Positions 9,154-18,183 of a DNA stretch of 64,000 nt are shown here, piece after piece; positions within the stretch are counted from its first letter, which is position 1, and each line of letters starts with the position of its first letter. The stretch is from the NCBI GenBank assembly GCA_027623295.1, contig JAQBXR010000003.1, forward strand, positions 1-64,000, in the 5' to 3' direction. A model generated the notes under the pieces. The model searched no databases. It was given only the letters and a program-made list of their open reading frames with translations, and was not told the origin of the DNA. This DNA comes from Planctomycetota bacterium. Lineage in GTDB: Bacteria > Planctomycetota > UBA1135. A program made the position numbers and the translations under genes.

Positions 9154-10322
9154 GGCTTGAAGGACTCCGGCATTTCCTTGATATACAAATCCTGCTTGGC
9201 AAACGGGATTTCAATGTTGGCTTGGTTAAAGCGATTGTAGACCGCGCGATGCAAGAGGTGGCTTACATTGCCGCAAAGCTCCGGGTCTGGAATCCACACC
9301 AGCAGTTCGAAATCTAAACTTGATCCGCCAAAGGCCCGCATTCGTACGCGCGGTTCGGGATCGCTGCAAACAAGCTTCGGGTCGATGTCCTCGATAGCGG
9401 AGAGCAGGACCTCCATGACTTGATCGACATCGGATCCATAGGCAGCGCCTACCGGGATTCGAATCCGCTCCTTCTTATGCGGCCCACTCGATTCGTTCAC
9501 AATCTTTGCGCCACCCATAACCGAGTTCGGCACCGTAACTTCGATGTCATCGCGCGTCACTATACGGGTAGAGCGCAATCCGATAAAAGTAACCTGGCCG
9601 CGTTCACCCGAATCCAGGCGAATGTAATCACCCACCCGATAAGGTCGGTCCGCAAGAATGAACACCCCTGCTATCAAATTCGACAAAGTGTCTTGCGCTG
9701 CAAAACCGATTGCCAAACCAACCACTCCCGCCGATGCTAGCCAGCCGGTGGCATCTAGATTCCAAATGCCAATAGTGAGGTAGACCATCACGCCAAACAG
9801 CAGCAGCTTCGCCAAGTTATTAAACAGTGGGAAGGTCGATGCCTGAATCACTTCGAAGCGATTTGGGTTCGAAGAAGCGGCGCGCAGCAGAATGCCGGTC
9901 AAACGGAAAATGAAAACCGCCCAAACGAACAAACCAATCGTGAGCAGCGCACGGTTGGTCATGGTGGCCACGCTGTCCTCAAAGCCAAGTAAACGTGAAG
10001 CCACCGCAAGGCCAATTAAGACGACCGTGTTCACCACTGGTGCATGCATGACCTTCAAGATGAGGTCGTCGGTCTTGGTGCGCGTTTTGCGGGTTAGGGT
10101 TTTGAACGCGCCGGTGCACAGCCAATCAAATAATTTCGACGACACCAGGGCGGCCGCAATCACCAGACCGGCCTGTGCCCAAACGTTTTCCGTGAGTGGG
10201 CTCATCAAGTTGACCAAAAAAACGGTTAAATGGCCGATTTCTGCATCACCAGCACCGCCGTCGCCGCCGTCGCCATCGCCGCTTTGGGCGAAAAACATCA
10301 TTAGGGAGTAAAGCGTGTTCAT
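9150..10322 (-). CDS. small-conductance mechanosensitive channel (MscS family)
   Basis: A 390-residue protein with about five transmembrane segments. It ends in the canonical MscS pore and beta domain: G-W-L-A-S-A-G-V-V-G-L-A-I-G-F-A-A-Q-D, then L-I-A-G-V-F-I-L-A-D and G-D-Y-I-R-L. The alternating Gly/Ala pore helix (TM3) and the conserved F-A-A-Q-D-T-L motif are intact. MscS channels release solutes on hypo-osmotic shock. A Gly/Asp-rich stretch (residues 15-27) precedes the first helix. Its stop overlaps the stop of the convergent AsmA-like gene. The TPR lipoprotein upstream on the same strand ends nine bases before its ATG, so the two could be one transcript. Confidence 0.94.
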   Translation of the reverse strand: MNTLYSLMMFFAQSGDGDGGDGGAGDAEIGHLTVFLVNLMSPLTENVWAQAGLVIAAALVSSKLFDWLCTGAFKTLTRKTRTKTDDLILKVMHAPVVNTVVLIGLAVASRLLGFEDSVATMTNRALLTIGLFVWAVFIFRLTGILLRAASSNPNRFEVIQASTFPLFNNLAKLLLFGVMVYLTIGIWNLDATGWLASAGVVGLAIGFAAQDTLSNLIAGVFILADRPYRVGDYIRLDSGERGQVTFIGLRSTRIVTRDDIEVTVPNSVMGGAKIVNESSGPHKKERIRIPVGAAYGSDVDQVMEVLLSAIEDIDPKLVCSDPEPRVRMRAFGGSSLDFELLVWIPDPELCGNVSHLLHRAVYNRFNQANIEIPFAKQDLYIKEMPESFKP

Positions 10323-10331
10323 GCTTCTGAG

Positions 10332-11459
10332 CTAGCGAAGTTCCAACAAGGCCGACTGTACGCGCTCGACGTCTTTGGCGGAAAGCGGTTGGCGCAAAAG
10401 GTCGAGAAGGACTTTCGCACTGGCTTCAGGATTGGACCCCATAAGCTCTGCCAATTCCAAGCCTGCGGTGACATCGCCTGGCTCTAACTCCAAGCAGCGC
10501 TGCAAAGAGGCTTGCGCCTCGCTAGGCCTACCCAACGAGGTTTGGGTGCGGCCTAACTTACGAAAAGCGGCGCTCCGTTGTGGGTCAATCTCAGTAAGGC
10601 GCTGCAAAAGGTCCGCGGCCAACTCCAAGTGAGCCACTTGTTCCGTGGATTGCGAGGAAACATAGGCCGCGTTGGCCATGTCCGCGAGCAAATCAAAGTC
10701 TTGCGGCCAGTCATTCACCATTTGCTGATAAAGAGCAAGGGCTTCGTCGTCGCGACCGGTGAGCTGCAAAGCCTCCGCACGCAATCTCTTGCCTTCAATG
10801 CCAAGCGAAGCCGTCAGCATCCAGCGATCTAAATATTGCATAGCTTCTGGACCTCGGCGGGCAGCAACCGCAGTGCGCGCACAAGCGATCAACATGGAAG
10901 AGTCCTTGGCATCAGACAAAGTTGAAAGGTCGTGGTATAGCGGGAGCGCCTCGGCATAGCGTTTTTGTGCTTCAAAGATCACTGCCATGGAATAACCCAA
11001 AGCTGGAGTCGCGCCATAACTTGCAATTCCCTCGCGCGCGACCGCTGCAGCGGCATCGACCTCGCTGGTTTGCAGCAGAGCCCATGCATGGAGCGCAGTG
11101 ACCTCGGAACCAAACTCTGAGGCGCTACGTACCTGCTGCAATTGCACGGCTGCACGCTCTGTTTCGCCCAGACCAAGAAAACGCACCGCTTCGACAAGCC
11201 CACGCGAGCTTTCTAAGTCACGGTTACTCGGCCGCAGCCAAACCGGAAGGTGTGCCATGTTTTCAACCGCCACCGGAGTTGGAGAATCCTGCTTCTTCGC
11301 CGGCGAAGAAGGCGAGGCGGAATCCGTTTTCGGCGAGGAGTCGGAAGTCGCCGAACGCGCACCCACTTCCTCCGCGCGAGCTCCGCGATCGCCAAAAATG
11401 GCGCTGCAGGAACCCAAAAATACGAGCCCAACCACAAGACTAAGACGAACACATTTCAT
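10332..11459 (-). CDS. TPR-repeat lipoprotein
   Basis: The 375-residue product starts with a lipoprotein signal (V-G-L-V-F-L-G-S-C, lipobox Cys18), followed by a Ser/Pro/Lys-rich linker and about seven TPR-like helical pairs, such as E-A-L-A-L-Y-Q-Q-M and S-L-G-R-P-S-E-A-Q-A-S-L. TPR lipoproteins act as scaffolds in the periplasm or at the outer membrane. It lies directly upstream of the MscS gene. The divergent HAD gene begins 41 bp away, so a promoter pair should lie between 11460 and 11500. No specific partner can be named. Confidence 0.85.
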   Translation of the reverse strand: MKCVRLSLVVGLVFLGSCSAIFGDRGARAEEVGARSATSDSSPKTDSASPSSPAKKQDSPTPVAVENMAHLPVWLRPSNRDLESSRGLVEAVRFLGLGETERAAVQLQQVRSASEFGSEVTALHAWALLQTSEVDAAAAVAREGIASYGATPALGYSMAVIFEAQKRYAEALPLYHDLSTLSDAKDSSMLIACARTAVAARRGPEAMQYLDRWMLTASLGIEGKRLRAEALQLTGRDDEALALYQQMVNDWPQDFDLLADMANAAYVSSQSTEQVAHLELAADLLQRLTEIDPQRSAAFRKLGRTQTSLGRPSEAQASLQRCLELEPGDVTAGLELAELMGSNPEASAKVLLDLLRQPLSAKDVERVQSALLELR

Positions 11460-11500
11460 TTGTCACCATTCTACCGTTACAATCAACGCCGCCCATTCCC

Positions 11501-12226
11501 ATGTTGCGTACCGACATCAAAGCCGTTTTCCTCGACGCTGGAAGCACCCTCTTCCAACGTCGTCAGAGCCGTCCCGAGACTTACCTCGCCGTTGCCAAAA
11601 AGCATGGCTTGAAAGAGCTTGAGTTTGACGCCATGAAAGCTTCCATGGAGCATGCTTTCAGCGATTTGCCAGATACTGTTGACGGCAACTTCCGCTTCAG
11701 TCTTGCATGGTTTTGGGCTTATAATCAACGCGTACTGACTGAGTGCGGCATGGCTGAGAACAAGCTTGAAAAGGCCCATAAGAGCCTTCTCGCACAGTTC
11801 GCCGATTCTTCGAACTACACACTCTTCCCCGAAGTAAAGGAAGTTCTCGAAACTCTGTCGAACCACGGCATGCAGATGGGCGTTGTATCCAACTGGACCG
11901 AGCACCTGCCAAAATTGCTGCAGGATCTTGGCATTGCCAACTACTTTTCTTTCATTGTGACCAGCGCCGATCTCCGCACCGAGAAACCAGGCCGCGCCAT
12001 TTTTGAACGCGCCTTGTTCCGTGCTGGCGTGGCTGCCGAGGAAACGGTGCACACTGGCGGCCACTTCGAGCGCGACGTGCGCGGTGCCCTGAATGCCGGC
12101 ATGCGCGCGGTTTGGCTCGATCGTTCCGGCGAATACAGAACCGACTGCGAAGGCGTTCCTGTCGTTGCAGAATTGGGTGGCTTGGTAAAGCTGCTCGAAG
12201 CCCAACCGAATGTCGTCCGCAACTGA
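11501..12226 (+). CDS. HAD-superfamily hydrolase-like protein with altered motifs
   Basis: A 241-residue HAD-fold protein resembling the HDHD3/haloacid dehalogenase branch. Motif I reads F-L-D-A-G-S-T-L (nucleophile Asp12 present, but the usual Asp two residues on is Gly14). Motif II is V-V-S-N-W, and motif III supplies Lys in E-K-P-G-R-A-I-F. Motif IV reads H-T-G-G-H-F-E-R-D-V-R-G, with the first acidic residue replaced by Gly and the second kept. Loss of the acid/base Asp suggests weak or different chemistry from standard phosphatases. The stop lies 17 bases inside the next gene (MoxR), implying translational coupling. Confidence 0.82.
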   Translation: MLRTDIKAVFLDAGSTLFQRRQSRPETYLAVAKKHGLKELEFDAMKASMEHAFSDLPDTVDGNFRFSLAWFWAYNQRVLTECGMAENKLEKAHKSLLAQFADSSNYTLFPEVKEVLETLSNHGMQMGVVSNWTEHLPKLLQDLGIANYFSFIVTSADLRTEKPGRAIFERALFRAGVAAEETVHTGGHFERDVRGALNAGMRAVWLDRSGEYRTDCEGVPVVAELGGLVKLLEAQPNVVRN

Positions 12227-13172
12227 TCCTGCCCTCGAGGCACTTCGTCAGCGCCTCGAAAAACAGCACCTCGGCGATCCACAACTGATCGAGCTGCTGA
12301 TGGCGGCCTTATTGGGCCAGGGACATGTGCTTTTGGAAGGTGCGCCCGGTTTGGGCAAGACTCGCTTGCTGCGCGGGTTAGCACAGGCGGTAGATTTAGA
12401 TTTTCAGCGCGTACAAGGCACACCGGACCTCATGCCAGGAGATGTAACCGGCGGTGACATTCTCGATCAAGTCAATGGAGTGGGCAGTTTCCGCTTCGAA
12501 AAGGGCCCCTTGTTCACTCAGGTGTGTTTGTTCGATGAGATCAATCGCGCCACACCGCGCACCCAGGCCGCTTTGCTGGAAGCTATGGCCGAGCGCCAGG
12601 TCACCGTGGGCGGCGTAAGTCATGCCTTGCCGCAACCTTTTTTGGTGGCCGCAACGCAAAACCCGATTGAGCTGGAAGGCACTTATCCCCTTCCCGAAGC
12701 ACAGTTGGATCGTTTCTTGTTCCAGTTATTCGTGAAGAGTCCGAGCACGGAAACCTTGGTCGATATTTTCCGCATGGACCAGGACCACGCCTCGACCGCG
12801 CCGGCAGTTCTAGATGCTCCGAAACTGCTCACTCTGCAGGCCAATGCCGCCGCACTTCCCGTGGCCGACACGTTCTTGCAGCAGCTCGCCGTCATCCTGC
12901 GTGCGACCGACCCACAGCATGAAAGTGCCCCGCAGTTGGTGCATGAGTCGGTTTCTTGGGGCGCCAGCCCACGCGGTGGATTAGCCGCTTTAGCCGGCGC
13001 ACGCGGTTTAGCCCTACTTCGCGGTCGCGGGCACGTGGCGCCAGAAGATTTGCGCGATGCGCTCTTCCCAGCGCTCAGGCATCGCGTACTCTTGCGCTAT
13101 GAAGCTGCTGCCTCCGGAATCACCGGAGACACGGTCCTCGAGGCCGTTCTGCAAAAACATCCACTGCAATAA
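12210..13172 (+). CDS. MoxR-family AAA+ ATPase
   Basis: 320 residues with Walker A G-A-P-G-L-G-K-T (residues 44-51), Walker B C-L-F-D-E-I-N-R-A, sensor 1 A-T-Q-N-P and the C-terminal AAA lid domain. MoxR ATPases work as chaperone-like activators of metal-containing or cell-envelope complexes, normally encoded beside DUF58 and von Willebrand proteins. No such partner is found here; instead the gene overlaps a HAD gene and is followed 15 bases later by the NAD synthetase pair. The ATG at 12210 lies inside the HAD gene and keeps the usual N-terminal helix in front of the P-loop. Confidence 0.93.
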   Translation: MSSATDPALEALRQRLEKQHLGDPQLIELLMAALLGQGHVLLEGAPGLGKTRLLRGLAQAVDLDFQRVQGTPDLMPGDVTGGDILDQVNGVGSFRFEKGPLFTQVCLFDEINRATPRTQAALLEAMAERQVTVGGVSHALPQPFLVAATQNPIELEGTYPLPEAQLDRFLFQLFVKSPSTETLVDIFRMDQDHASTAPAVLDAPKLLTLQANAAALPVADTFLQQLAVILRATDPQHESAPQLVHESVSWGASPRGGLAALAGARGLALLRGRGHVAPEDLRDALFPALRHRVLLRYEAAASGITGDTVLEAVLQKHPLQ

Positions 13173-13187
13173 ACCTAGCTTCCAAAC

Positions 13188-14066
13188 ATGGACTGTCGTG
13201 TTGCCCTGTGCCAGATGCGCCCCAAATTGGGCGTGATCGATGACAACCTAAAAGCACATCATGCTTGGCTGGACCGCGCGCTTGCAGACGGCGCTGACCT
13301 GGCGGTGTTTCCCGAGTTGTCCCTGACTGGATATTTCTTGCGCGATTTAACCCAAGACATTGCCATGTCGATTTCGGACCCGCGCGTGCAGGAGTTGGTC
13401 GCGCGTTCCACCGAATGCAGTTTGGTGTTCGGCTTTGTGGAAGAAAGTACGGACCATCGCTTCTACAACACGGCGGTTTTCGCGGAAGATGGCAAGGTGT
13501 TGCATGTGCATCGGAAGGTGCACCTGCCGGACTATGGCATTTTTGAGGAAGGGCGCTACTTTGCCGCGGGCAATGACTTCAGCCCCATCGAATCCAAGCA
13601 TGGACGTTTTGGCTTGTTGATTTGCGAAGACGCATGGCATTTATCCGCTGGATGGATGCACTTTTTGCAAGGCGTCGATGCCCTGATCATCCCGGTTGCG
13701 TCGCCTGCACGTGGGATCGATACCGAGAAGCAGGAGTTGAGTTCGCATCAGGCATGGCGCACCTTGTCTGCCGCACAAGCTTTGTTCTTTCAGACATGGG
13801 TGCTCCGATGCAACCGCGTTGGCTTTGAAGACGGCACCATGTTTTGGGGCGGGTCCAGCGTTTTGAATCCCTTCGGTGCCCAAATCGCAGAAGCCGATGC
13901 TGAGGAAGAAGCCTTGTTGGCCGTAGACATAGACAGCGATGCCCTGAAACGCGCGCGCATGGCCACACCTCTGCTGCGCGATGCCCGCCCAGAACTTGTG
14001 CGGACTCATTTAGCGCGACTACTCCACGATCCCGACGCACTCGCCGTCGAACGCAAGGAGCGATGA
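13188..14066 (+). CDS. nitrilase-fold amidase, probable glutaminase subunit of NAD synthetase
   Basis: 292 residues of the carbon-nitrogen hydrolase superfamily with the full catalytic triad: Glu43 in F-P-E-L-S-L-T-G, Lys110 in H-R-K-V-H-L-P, and Cys146 in L-I-C-E-D-A-W-H. The sequence D-Y-G-I-F-E-E-G-R-Y-F is typical of the glutaminase domain of glutamine-dependent NAD synthetase, which releases ammonia from glutamine. The next gene, overlapping by four bases (ATGA), is the ATP-dependent synthetase. The two together therefore look like a split form of the usual single-chain enzyme. It could instead be a stand-alone amidase, but the coupling argues for a shared role. Confidence 0.88.
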   Translation: MDCRVALCQMRPKLGVIDDNLKAHHAWLDRALADGADLAVFPELSLTGYFLRDLTQDIAMSISDPRVQELVARSTECSLVFGFVEESTDHRFYNTAVFAEDGKVLHVHRKVHLPDYGIFEEGRYFAAGNDFSPIESKHGRFGLLICEDAWHLSAGWMHFLQGVDALIIPVASPARGIDTEKQELSSHQAWRTLSAAQALFFQTWVLRCNRVGFEDGTMFWGGSSVLNPFGAQIAEADAEEEALLAVDIDSDALKRARMATPLLRDARPELVRTHLARLLHDPDALAVERKER

Positions 14067-14917
14067 GCAAGCTTCCCCCTCCTCCAGACTGCAACGTCGC
14101 ATTGACGGAGCGAGTTCTGGTGCGCTTTCTACGGGAAGAAACGCATCGGGTGGGCATGACCAAGGCGGTGCTCGGATTGAGCGGAGGCATTGATAGTGCT
14201 TTGGTGGTGGAGTTAGCGGCGCGCGCGCTTGGACCGGAAAATGTGTTGGCGGTGGCTATGCCTTACCGCGCAAGCCACGCGGACTCGCTCACACTTGCTA
14301 TCGAATCTGCGGCACATGCGGGAGTCGAGTTGGAGACCGTCGACATTTCCCCCATGGTCGATGCTTATCTCGGCCAAAATGAAGATCTAGACGACACCTC
14401 GCAAAACGCGGTGCGTTTACGTCGCGGCAATGTGTTCTCGCGTTTACGCATGATCACGCTTTACGATCGCTCGGCGAAACTCGGCGGACTGGTGCTGGGC
14501 ACCTCCAATAAAACCGAACTCATGTTGGGCTATGGCACGCAACATGGAGACATGGCATCGGGCATTAATCCCATCGGCGATCTATACAAATCGCAAGTCG
14601 TTGCCCTGTCTCGGCACCTTGGAGTTCCGCTCGACATTGTGGAGCGTCCACCAAGTGCGGACCTTTGGGGTGGACAAACGGATGAGCAAGAACTTGGCTA
14701 CACCTACGATGCCATCGACGCCCTGCTCTTCCGCATGATTGACCAACGTCACTCCGCCAAAACTTTAGTGGCCGCTGGCTTCGATGCCGACTTCTATGCC
14801 GCCATCTCCGAACGCGTGCGCCTCAATCAGTACAAGCGACGTCCACCACTCATCGCCAAGGTCGCAAGCCGCACGGTGAATTTGGATTACCGCTACGCCC
14901 GCGACTGGGGCACTTAA
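14063..14917 (+). CDS. nadE: NAD(+) synthase, synthetase subunit
   Basis: 284 residues with the adenine-nucleotide alpha-hydrolase P-loop S-G-G-I-D-S (40-45). Further NadE motifs are L-G-T-S-N-K-T-E (NaAD/ATP contacts), G-D-M-A-S-G-I-N-P-I-G-D-L-Y-K-S and P-P-S-A-D-L-W. The enzyme adenylates nicotinate adenine dinucleotide and amidates it to NAD in the cytoplasm. The length matches the ammonia-type NadE, and the overlapping upstream nitrilase-like protein would supply ammonia from glutamine. Its stop overlaps the stop of the convergent small gene by four bases. Confidence 0.95.
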   Translation: MSKLPPPPDCNVALTERVLVRFLREETHRVGMTKAVLGLSGGIDSALVVELAARALGPENVLAVAMPYRASHADSLTLAIESAAHAGVELETVDISPMVDAYLGQNEDLDDTSQNAVRLRRGNVFSRLRMITLYDRSAKLGGLVLGTSNKTELMLGYGTQHGDMASGINPIGDLYKSQVVALSRHLGVPLDIVERPPSADLWGGQTDEQELGYTYDAIDALLFRMIDQRHSAKTLVAAGFDADFYAAISERVRLNQYKRRPPLIAKVASRTVNLDYRYARDWGT

Positions 14918-15225
14918 CTTTCCAATGCGCCAAGTTGTGCGCAAAGAGCATCTATATCTGTTTTCGAAATCTCTTCACTAGTGATGGCCGCGCTACTACT
15001 TAATGCAGTGCGGGCTTTTTGGCACACTTTTAATGTGTTCTCGACCTGCAGCTTGACACGTGCCAAGCGAGCGGAGTTGGTGCCAGGTGTATCCATATTT
15101 AGAACCACCTTGGTGCGCGCAACTTGGAGAACGGAAATAAGTGCCTCGATTTTGGTCAACATCTCTGCCCGGTAGCTTGGGTCAGAGAGTTGTTGGCTGG
15201 AGTTGGGAGAGGGAGGGTTCGTCAT
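14914..15225 (-). CDS. small helical protein of unknown function
   Basis: 103 residues that I do not recognise. After a Ser/Pro-rich start, the sequence is almost wholly helical with heptad-like spacing (M-L-T-K-I-E-A-L-I-S-V-L-Q and A-R-L-A-R-V-K-L-Q-V-E-N-T-L) and ends A-L-C-A-Q-L-G-A-L-E-S. No signal peptide or membrane segment is seen. It fills an interval that otherwise has no gene. The ATG at 15225 is preceded by AATGACGAA without a clear ribosome site. A short two-helix protein or coiled-coil adaptor is possible. Confidence 0.6.
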   Translation of the reverse strand: MTNPPSPNSSQQLSDPSYRAEMLTKIEALISVLQVARTKVVLNMDTPGTNSARLARVKLQVENTLKVCQKARTALSSSAAITSEEISKTDIDALCAQLGALES

Positions 15226-15286
15226 TAATCCGAGGGATTGAATTCATTCGAATCCTACCCCCCAGATAACGTCTCTGCAGCAATAC

Positions 15287-17011
15287 TTAGTAGTTTCTCA
15301 GGGCATGAAAAAGGCGGCCTTCTTGACGGAAGTCCATACCAGCCAACATGCTAGAGATGGTGGCGCCGTCGTGCGCATCGCCCAAGAAGCCGAGGCCAAG
15401 CACTAAATGTGCGGTCTGCGCATCTTGTTGGTCGCGATCCAGCTCGACGCGCAACTGCCCCGACAGGCGGCGCAAGGCTGCACTCGAACGGGAGGTGGCC
15501 AGTCCGCGGGCTGCGGTCCAACGCACACTGTCCTCGGGATCGGAGATCAGCATGCCAACCAAGGCCACGCTGGTCCGCTCGGAGTTACTCAAACCTAACC
15601 CAGCTGCAATACCGCGACGGGTTTGTGCGTAGGGAGACTTCTCCTTCACCAACGCGAGCAACAGTTCGTCCGCCGGATGGGTAGCAAGCATGCCTAAGCC
15701 CATCGCCAGGTAACCGCGGAAGGATGGGTCCACGCCTTTCGCATTGAGGCAGATGGCAAGCTGAGTCTTGGCGCCGGGCGCACCGTAAAGACCAAGGCCC
15801 ATGGCTGCAGCACCACGCAAGATTTCTTCATCACGCCGTGGCGCTTTGTCTTCCTTGTGCTCGCGGGAATCAGTGCCGTAGAGCAAGGTCGAAACTAGTT
15901 GCGGGTAAGAACCCTCCAAGCGACTCATGCCGGCGGCCAAAGCCCACGCGGAATGGATGGGTGCTTCTTCTTTCTGCTCGGGACGCAGCTCCTTCAACTT
16001 TGCATCAGCCTGACGTCCACCTAAGCGACCGATGGCGAGTAAGCAAAAAGAGCGCAAACGTGCATCGTGAGAATCGACGTACACCTTGGCCAAGCTGCCC
16101 ACGGCAGCCCGGTCGCCGAGACGGCCAAGGGCTTGTGCCGCGGCTCCAGGAACGTCGTGCTCCTTGGATTGCAAAAGCATCTCCAACATGGGCCGAGCGC
16201 GGGAATCACCCAAGGCACCAAGGCTTTGAATCGCCGTAGAAACCAGTCGGTTGCTGCCGTTCTTCTTGGAAATTGCCTCCAGCATGTTCATCAGCAAAGG
16301 AGTGAAATCCTTTGAGCCGTGCACACCTGCCGCGACCATGGCGGCCAAAGCAAGGTCTTCGTTGCGCTTCCAACTTCCGTCGTAATACGCGGAGTTGAGA
16401 AAACTCTTCAGCGCTGAGCCCGCTTCGACACGACCGGAAAGACCGAGACCAAGTGCAGCAAAGGAACGGGTGGAAGAATCCGTCTCCTCTTCAAAGGTCT
16501 TCACCAAGAAAGCGATGCCATCTTCCGAAGAGAGCAGGCCGAGGCCCATGTACGCAGCCTGGCGCACAGATTCCACACGATCACGCGTGGCGCGCTGGAG
16601 GAAGAAGTCCGCCGAGGTGTAACCAATACGACCGAGGGAAAGTGCTGCGGCTTCACGGATGGCAGGAATGTCCGAATCGAGGGCATCGATGAGCAGCGGA
16701 ATCGAAGTCAGGATGAGATCTTGACGATCGATCGACCAATCTTCCACGCCATAGGTGCCTTTATCATTTACCGCACGTGCTGGGAAATCGGGCTCACCGC
16801 GGAAGAGGACATCGCGCTCGTGTTCAAACCAGAACTCCCAACGGTCCCAACCGCCGGTGAATGGGTGCAGGAGGGTTCCTGCAGTTTCGGCCCCACCATG
16901 GGATACGAATTGGAGAAGGGTCTCGTCTTCCGGGCCTCTATAGGCACCTGGAACGGAGGACGGCTCTTGAAGAGCCGCAAGAAGGAGAAGTGCGGGTATA
17001 GAAGCAAGCAT
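15287..17011 (-). CDS. exported HEAT-repeat protein
   Basis: 574 residues with a short signal peptide (M-L-A-S-I-P-A-L-L-L-L-A-A-L-Q) and a Trp-rich N-terminal segment (G-G-W-D-R-W-E-F-W-F). The rest is a long series of PBS-lyase type HEAT repeats, with signatures like I-R-E-A-A-A-L-S-L-G-R-I-G, A-A-Q-A-L-G-R-L-G-D and D-S-V-R-W-T-A-A-R-G-L-A. These repeats form solenoid scaffolds; in planctomycete-like genomes exported versions with this Trp motif recur but have no assigned role. It is a single-gene unit on the minus strand, downstream of the sigma-factor operon and separated from it by a terminator. Confidence 0.85.
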   Translation of the reverse strand: MLASIPALLLLAALQEPSSVPGAYRGPEDETLLQFVSHGGAETAGTLLHPFTGGWDRWEFWFEHERDVLFRGEPDFPARAVNDKGTYGVEDWSIDRQDLILTSIPLLIDALDSDIPAIREAAALSLGRIGYTSADFFLQRATRDRVESVRQAAYMGLGLLSSEDGIAFLVKTFEEETDSSTRSFAALGLGLSGRVEAGSALKSFLNSAYYDGSWKRNEDLALAAMVAAGVHGSKDFTPLLMNMLEAISKKNGSNRLVSTAIQSLGALGDSRARPMLEMLLQSKEHDVPGAAAQALGRLGDRAAVGSLAKVYVDSHDARLRSFCLLAIGRLGGRQADAKLKELRPEQKEEAPIHSAWALAAGMSRLEGSYPQLVSTLLYGTDSREHKEDKAPRRDEEILRGAAAMGLGLYGAPGAKTQLAICLNAKGVDPSFRGYLAMGLGMLATHPADELLLALVKEKSPYAQTRRGIAAGLGLSNSERTSVALVGMLISDPEDSVRWTAARGLATSRSSAALRRLSGQLRVELDRDQQDAQTAHLVLGLGFLGDAHDGATISSMLAGMDFRQEGRLFHALRNY

Positions 17012-17090
17012 GATGAGCCGGGATGAGGGCTTGGGTGACCCATTTGCGGCTGGTTCTCAAACGACCTGAGCCTTTTCCTCCTACATAAAC

Positions 17091-17120
17091 GAAAAAAACC
17101 GCCTCATGGGCGGTGAAAAA
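17091..17120 (-). terminator. intrinsic terminator of the sigma-factor operon
   Basis: On the minus strand a 6-bp stem ACCGCC/GGCGGT (17098-17103 with 17109-17114) closes a 5-base loop and is followed by seven T residues (17092-17098 on the plus strand read as A). It lies 17 bases past the stop of the RseB-like lipoprotein gene. Confidence 0.85.
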
Positions 17121-17136
17121 TAACGATACGGACGGT

Positions 17137-18183
17137 TTAGTGCGGGTAAATGGAGCCGAATATGGTTTCGATTTCTTCCATGCTAAGCAGGCTGGCCACA
17201 TACAACCGCCGTTCTCCAATGCTGCCTTCCGCAACCCGAATCCCGCCAAGGTCCGATTCGAAGACATCTGTCACGCGGTTTGCGAACTGCAGACCAAGGT
17301 GTTGTGTCGCTTCGTTGGCCTGCGCAACAAACACTAGGTGGATGCCGTCGGAGTAAACCTTCACCAACATGTTCGAAATGCCTGGAATAGAAGGTCCGGA
17401 AAAGCGCAACCATGCTTCCTCTTGGTAGAACCCAGCAGGCAGGTACGCCGGCTCCATCGGCTCGTAGCCCAATGCCGCAAAATCGTTCGGGCCAGAGAAA
17501 GCCTGCTCTGCAACGAGCGGAACTGACCATGCGACCCCCGCCAAACTTGGGCTTAGGTTCACGCTGGTGGCTTCCATTTTCATGCTGATGGCCCCGCTTG
17601 CATCAAACTGAGTCCAGCCTAAAAGAAGACCGGTTTGCGCATCAGCAAGGAATTCGACGTCGCCATAGCGCTGCAAAGACTTTGCGGTGTAACGGATGCA
17701 GTTCACACCAGCCACTTGCACGGGAACCGCATCTTCGGTCCAGGTGAAGTTATGCAGCAAAGCCGTCTGTGCGCCCAGATGCGGATCGCGGTACTTCACC
17801 ATGAAGCGCATTTGATTCAGATAGTTCATCTGAAGCATGGTGCTTGGTGTGGCAAAGGCTTGCGCTTGATCTGGCGAGAAACCGGTGACATTTAGGCGTA
17901 TGTTGCCCAAGCCGTCAGCCAAAAACGTTTCCTGGGTGCGCTCTAAAATGCCGTTTAGGTTGCGGACGTGAATCACGCGTTCCAATTCAATGGCCACGTT
18001 TTCCGGGTATTCAAACTCCGGAATTTCGATGGCTTGCGGGCTGGTTCCGCTCAGCGCTTGGCCGCCTGAAGAGCCACTACTTAGGGCAAGATTCTCGCTC
18101 GACGCGCCACCTTGATCGACTGGATCGCAAGCCAGAAGAAAAAGACTCGATGCAACAAGGCTTAGGAGGGAGAGTGTGCGCAT
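17137..18183 (-). CDS. RseB/MucB-like periplasmic lipoprotein of an ECF sigma operon
   Basis: 348 residues with a lipoprotein signal (S-S-L-F-L-L-A-C, Cys19). The first two-thirds look like a LolA/RseB-type beta half-barrel (paired strands around residues 60-215, including V-N-C-I-R-Y-T-A and L-L-L-G-W-T-Q-F-D). The C-terminal third has P-A-Y-L-P-A-G-F, the hallmark of DUF4367/RseB C-domains. It is the third gene after an ECF sigma factor and a single-span anti-sigma protein; its ATG overlaps the anti-sigma stop (TAATG). By analogy with RseB it would sit in the periplasm and tune anti-sigma cleavage by sensing lipids or misfolded proteins. That role is inference. Confidence 0.75.
   Translation of the reverse strand: MRTLSLLSLVASSLFLLACDPVDQGGASSENLALSSGSSGGQALSGTSPQAIEIPEFEYPENVAIELERVIHVRNLNGILERTQETFLADGLGNIRLNVTGFSPDQAQAFATPSTMLQMNYLNQMRFMVKYRDPHLGAQTALLHNFTWTEDAVPVQVAGVNCIRYTAKSLQRYGDVEFLADAQTGLLLGWTQFDASGAISMKMEATSVNLSPSLAGVAWSVPLVAEQAFSGPNDFAALGYEPMEPAYLPAGFYQEEAWLRFSGPSIPGISNMLVKVYSDGIHLVFVAQANEATQHLGLQFANRVTDVFESDLGGIRVAEGSIGERRLYVASLLSMEEIETIFGSIYPH

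Noticed and set aside
11483-12205. 240-codon minus-strand frame
   Set aside because: It is the antisense of the HAD gene, whose motifs are recognisable.
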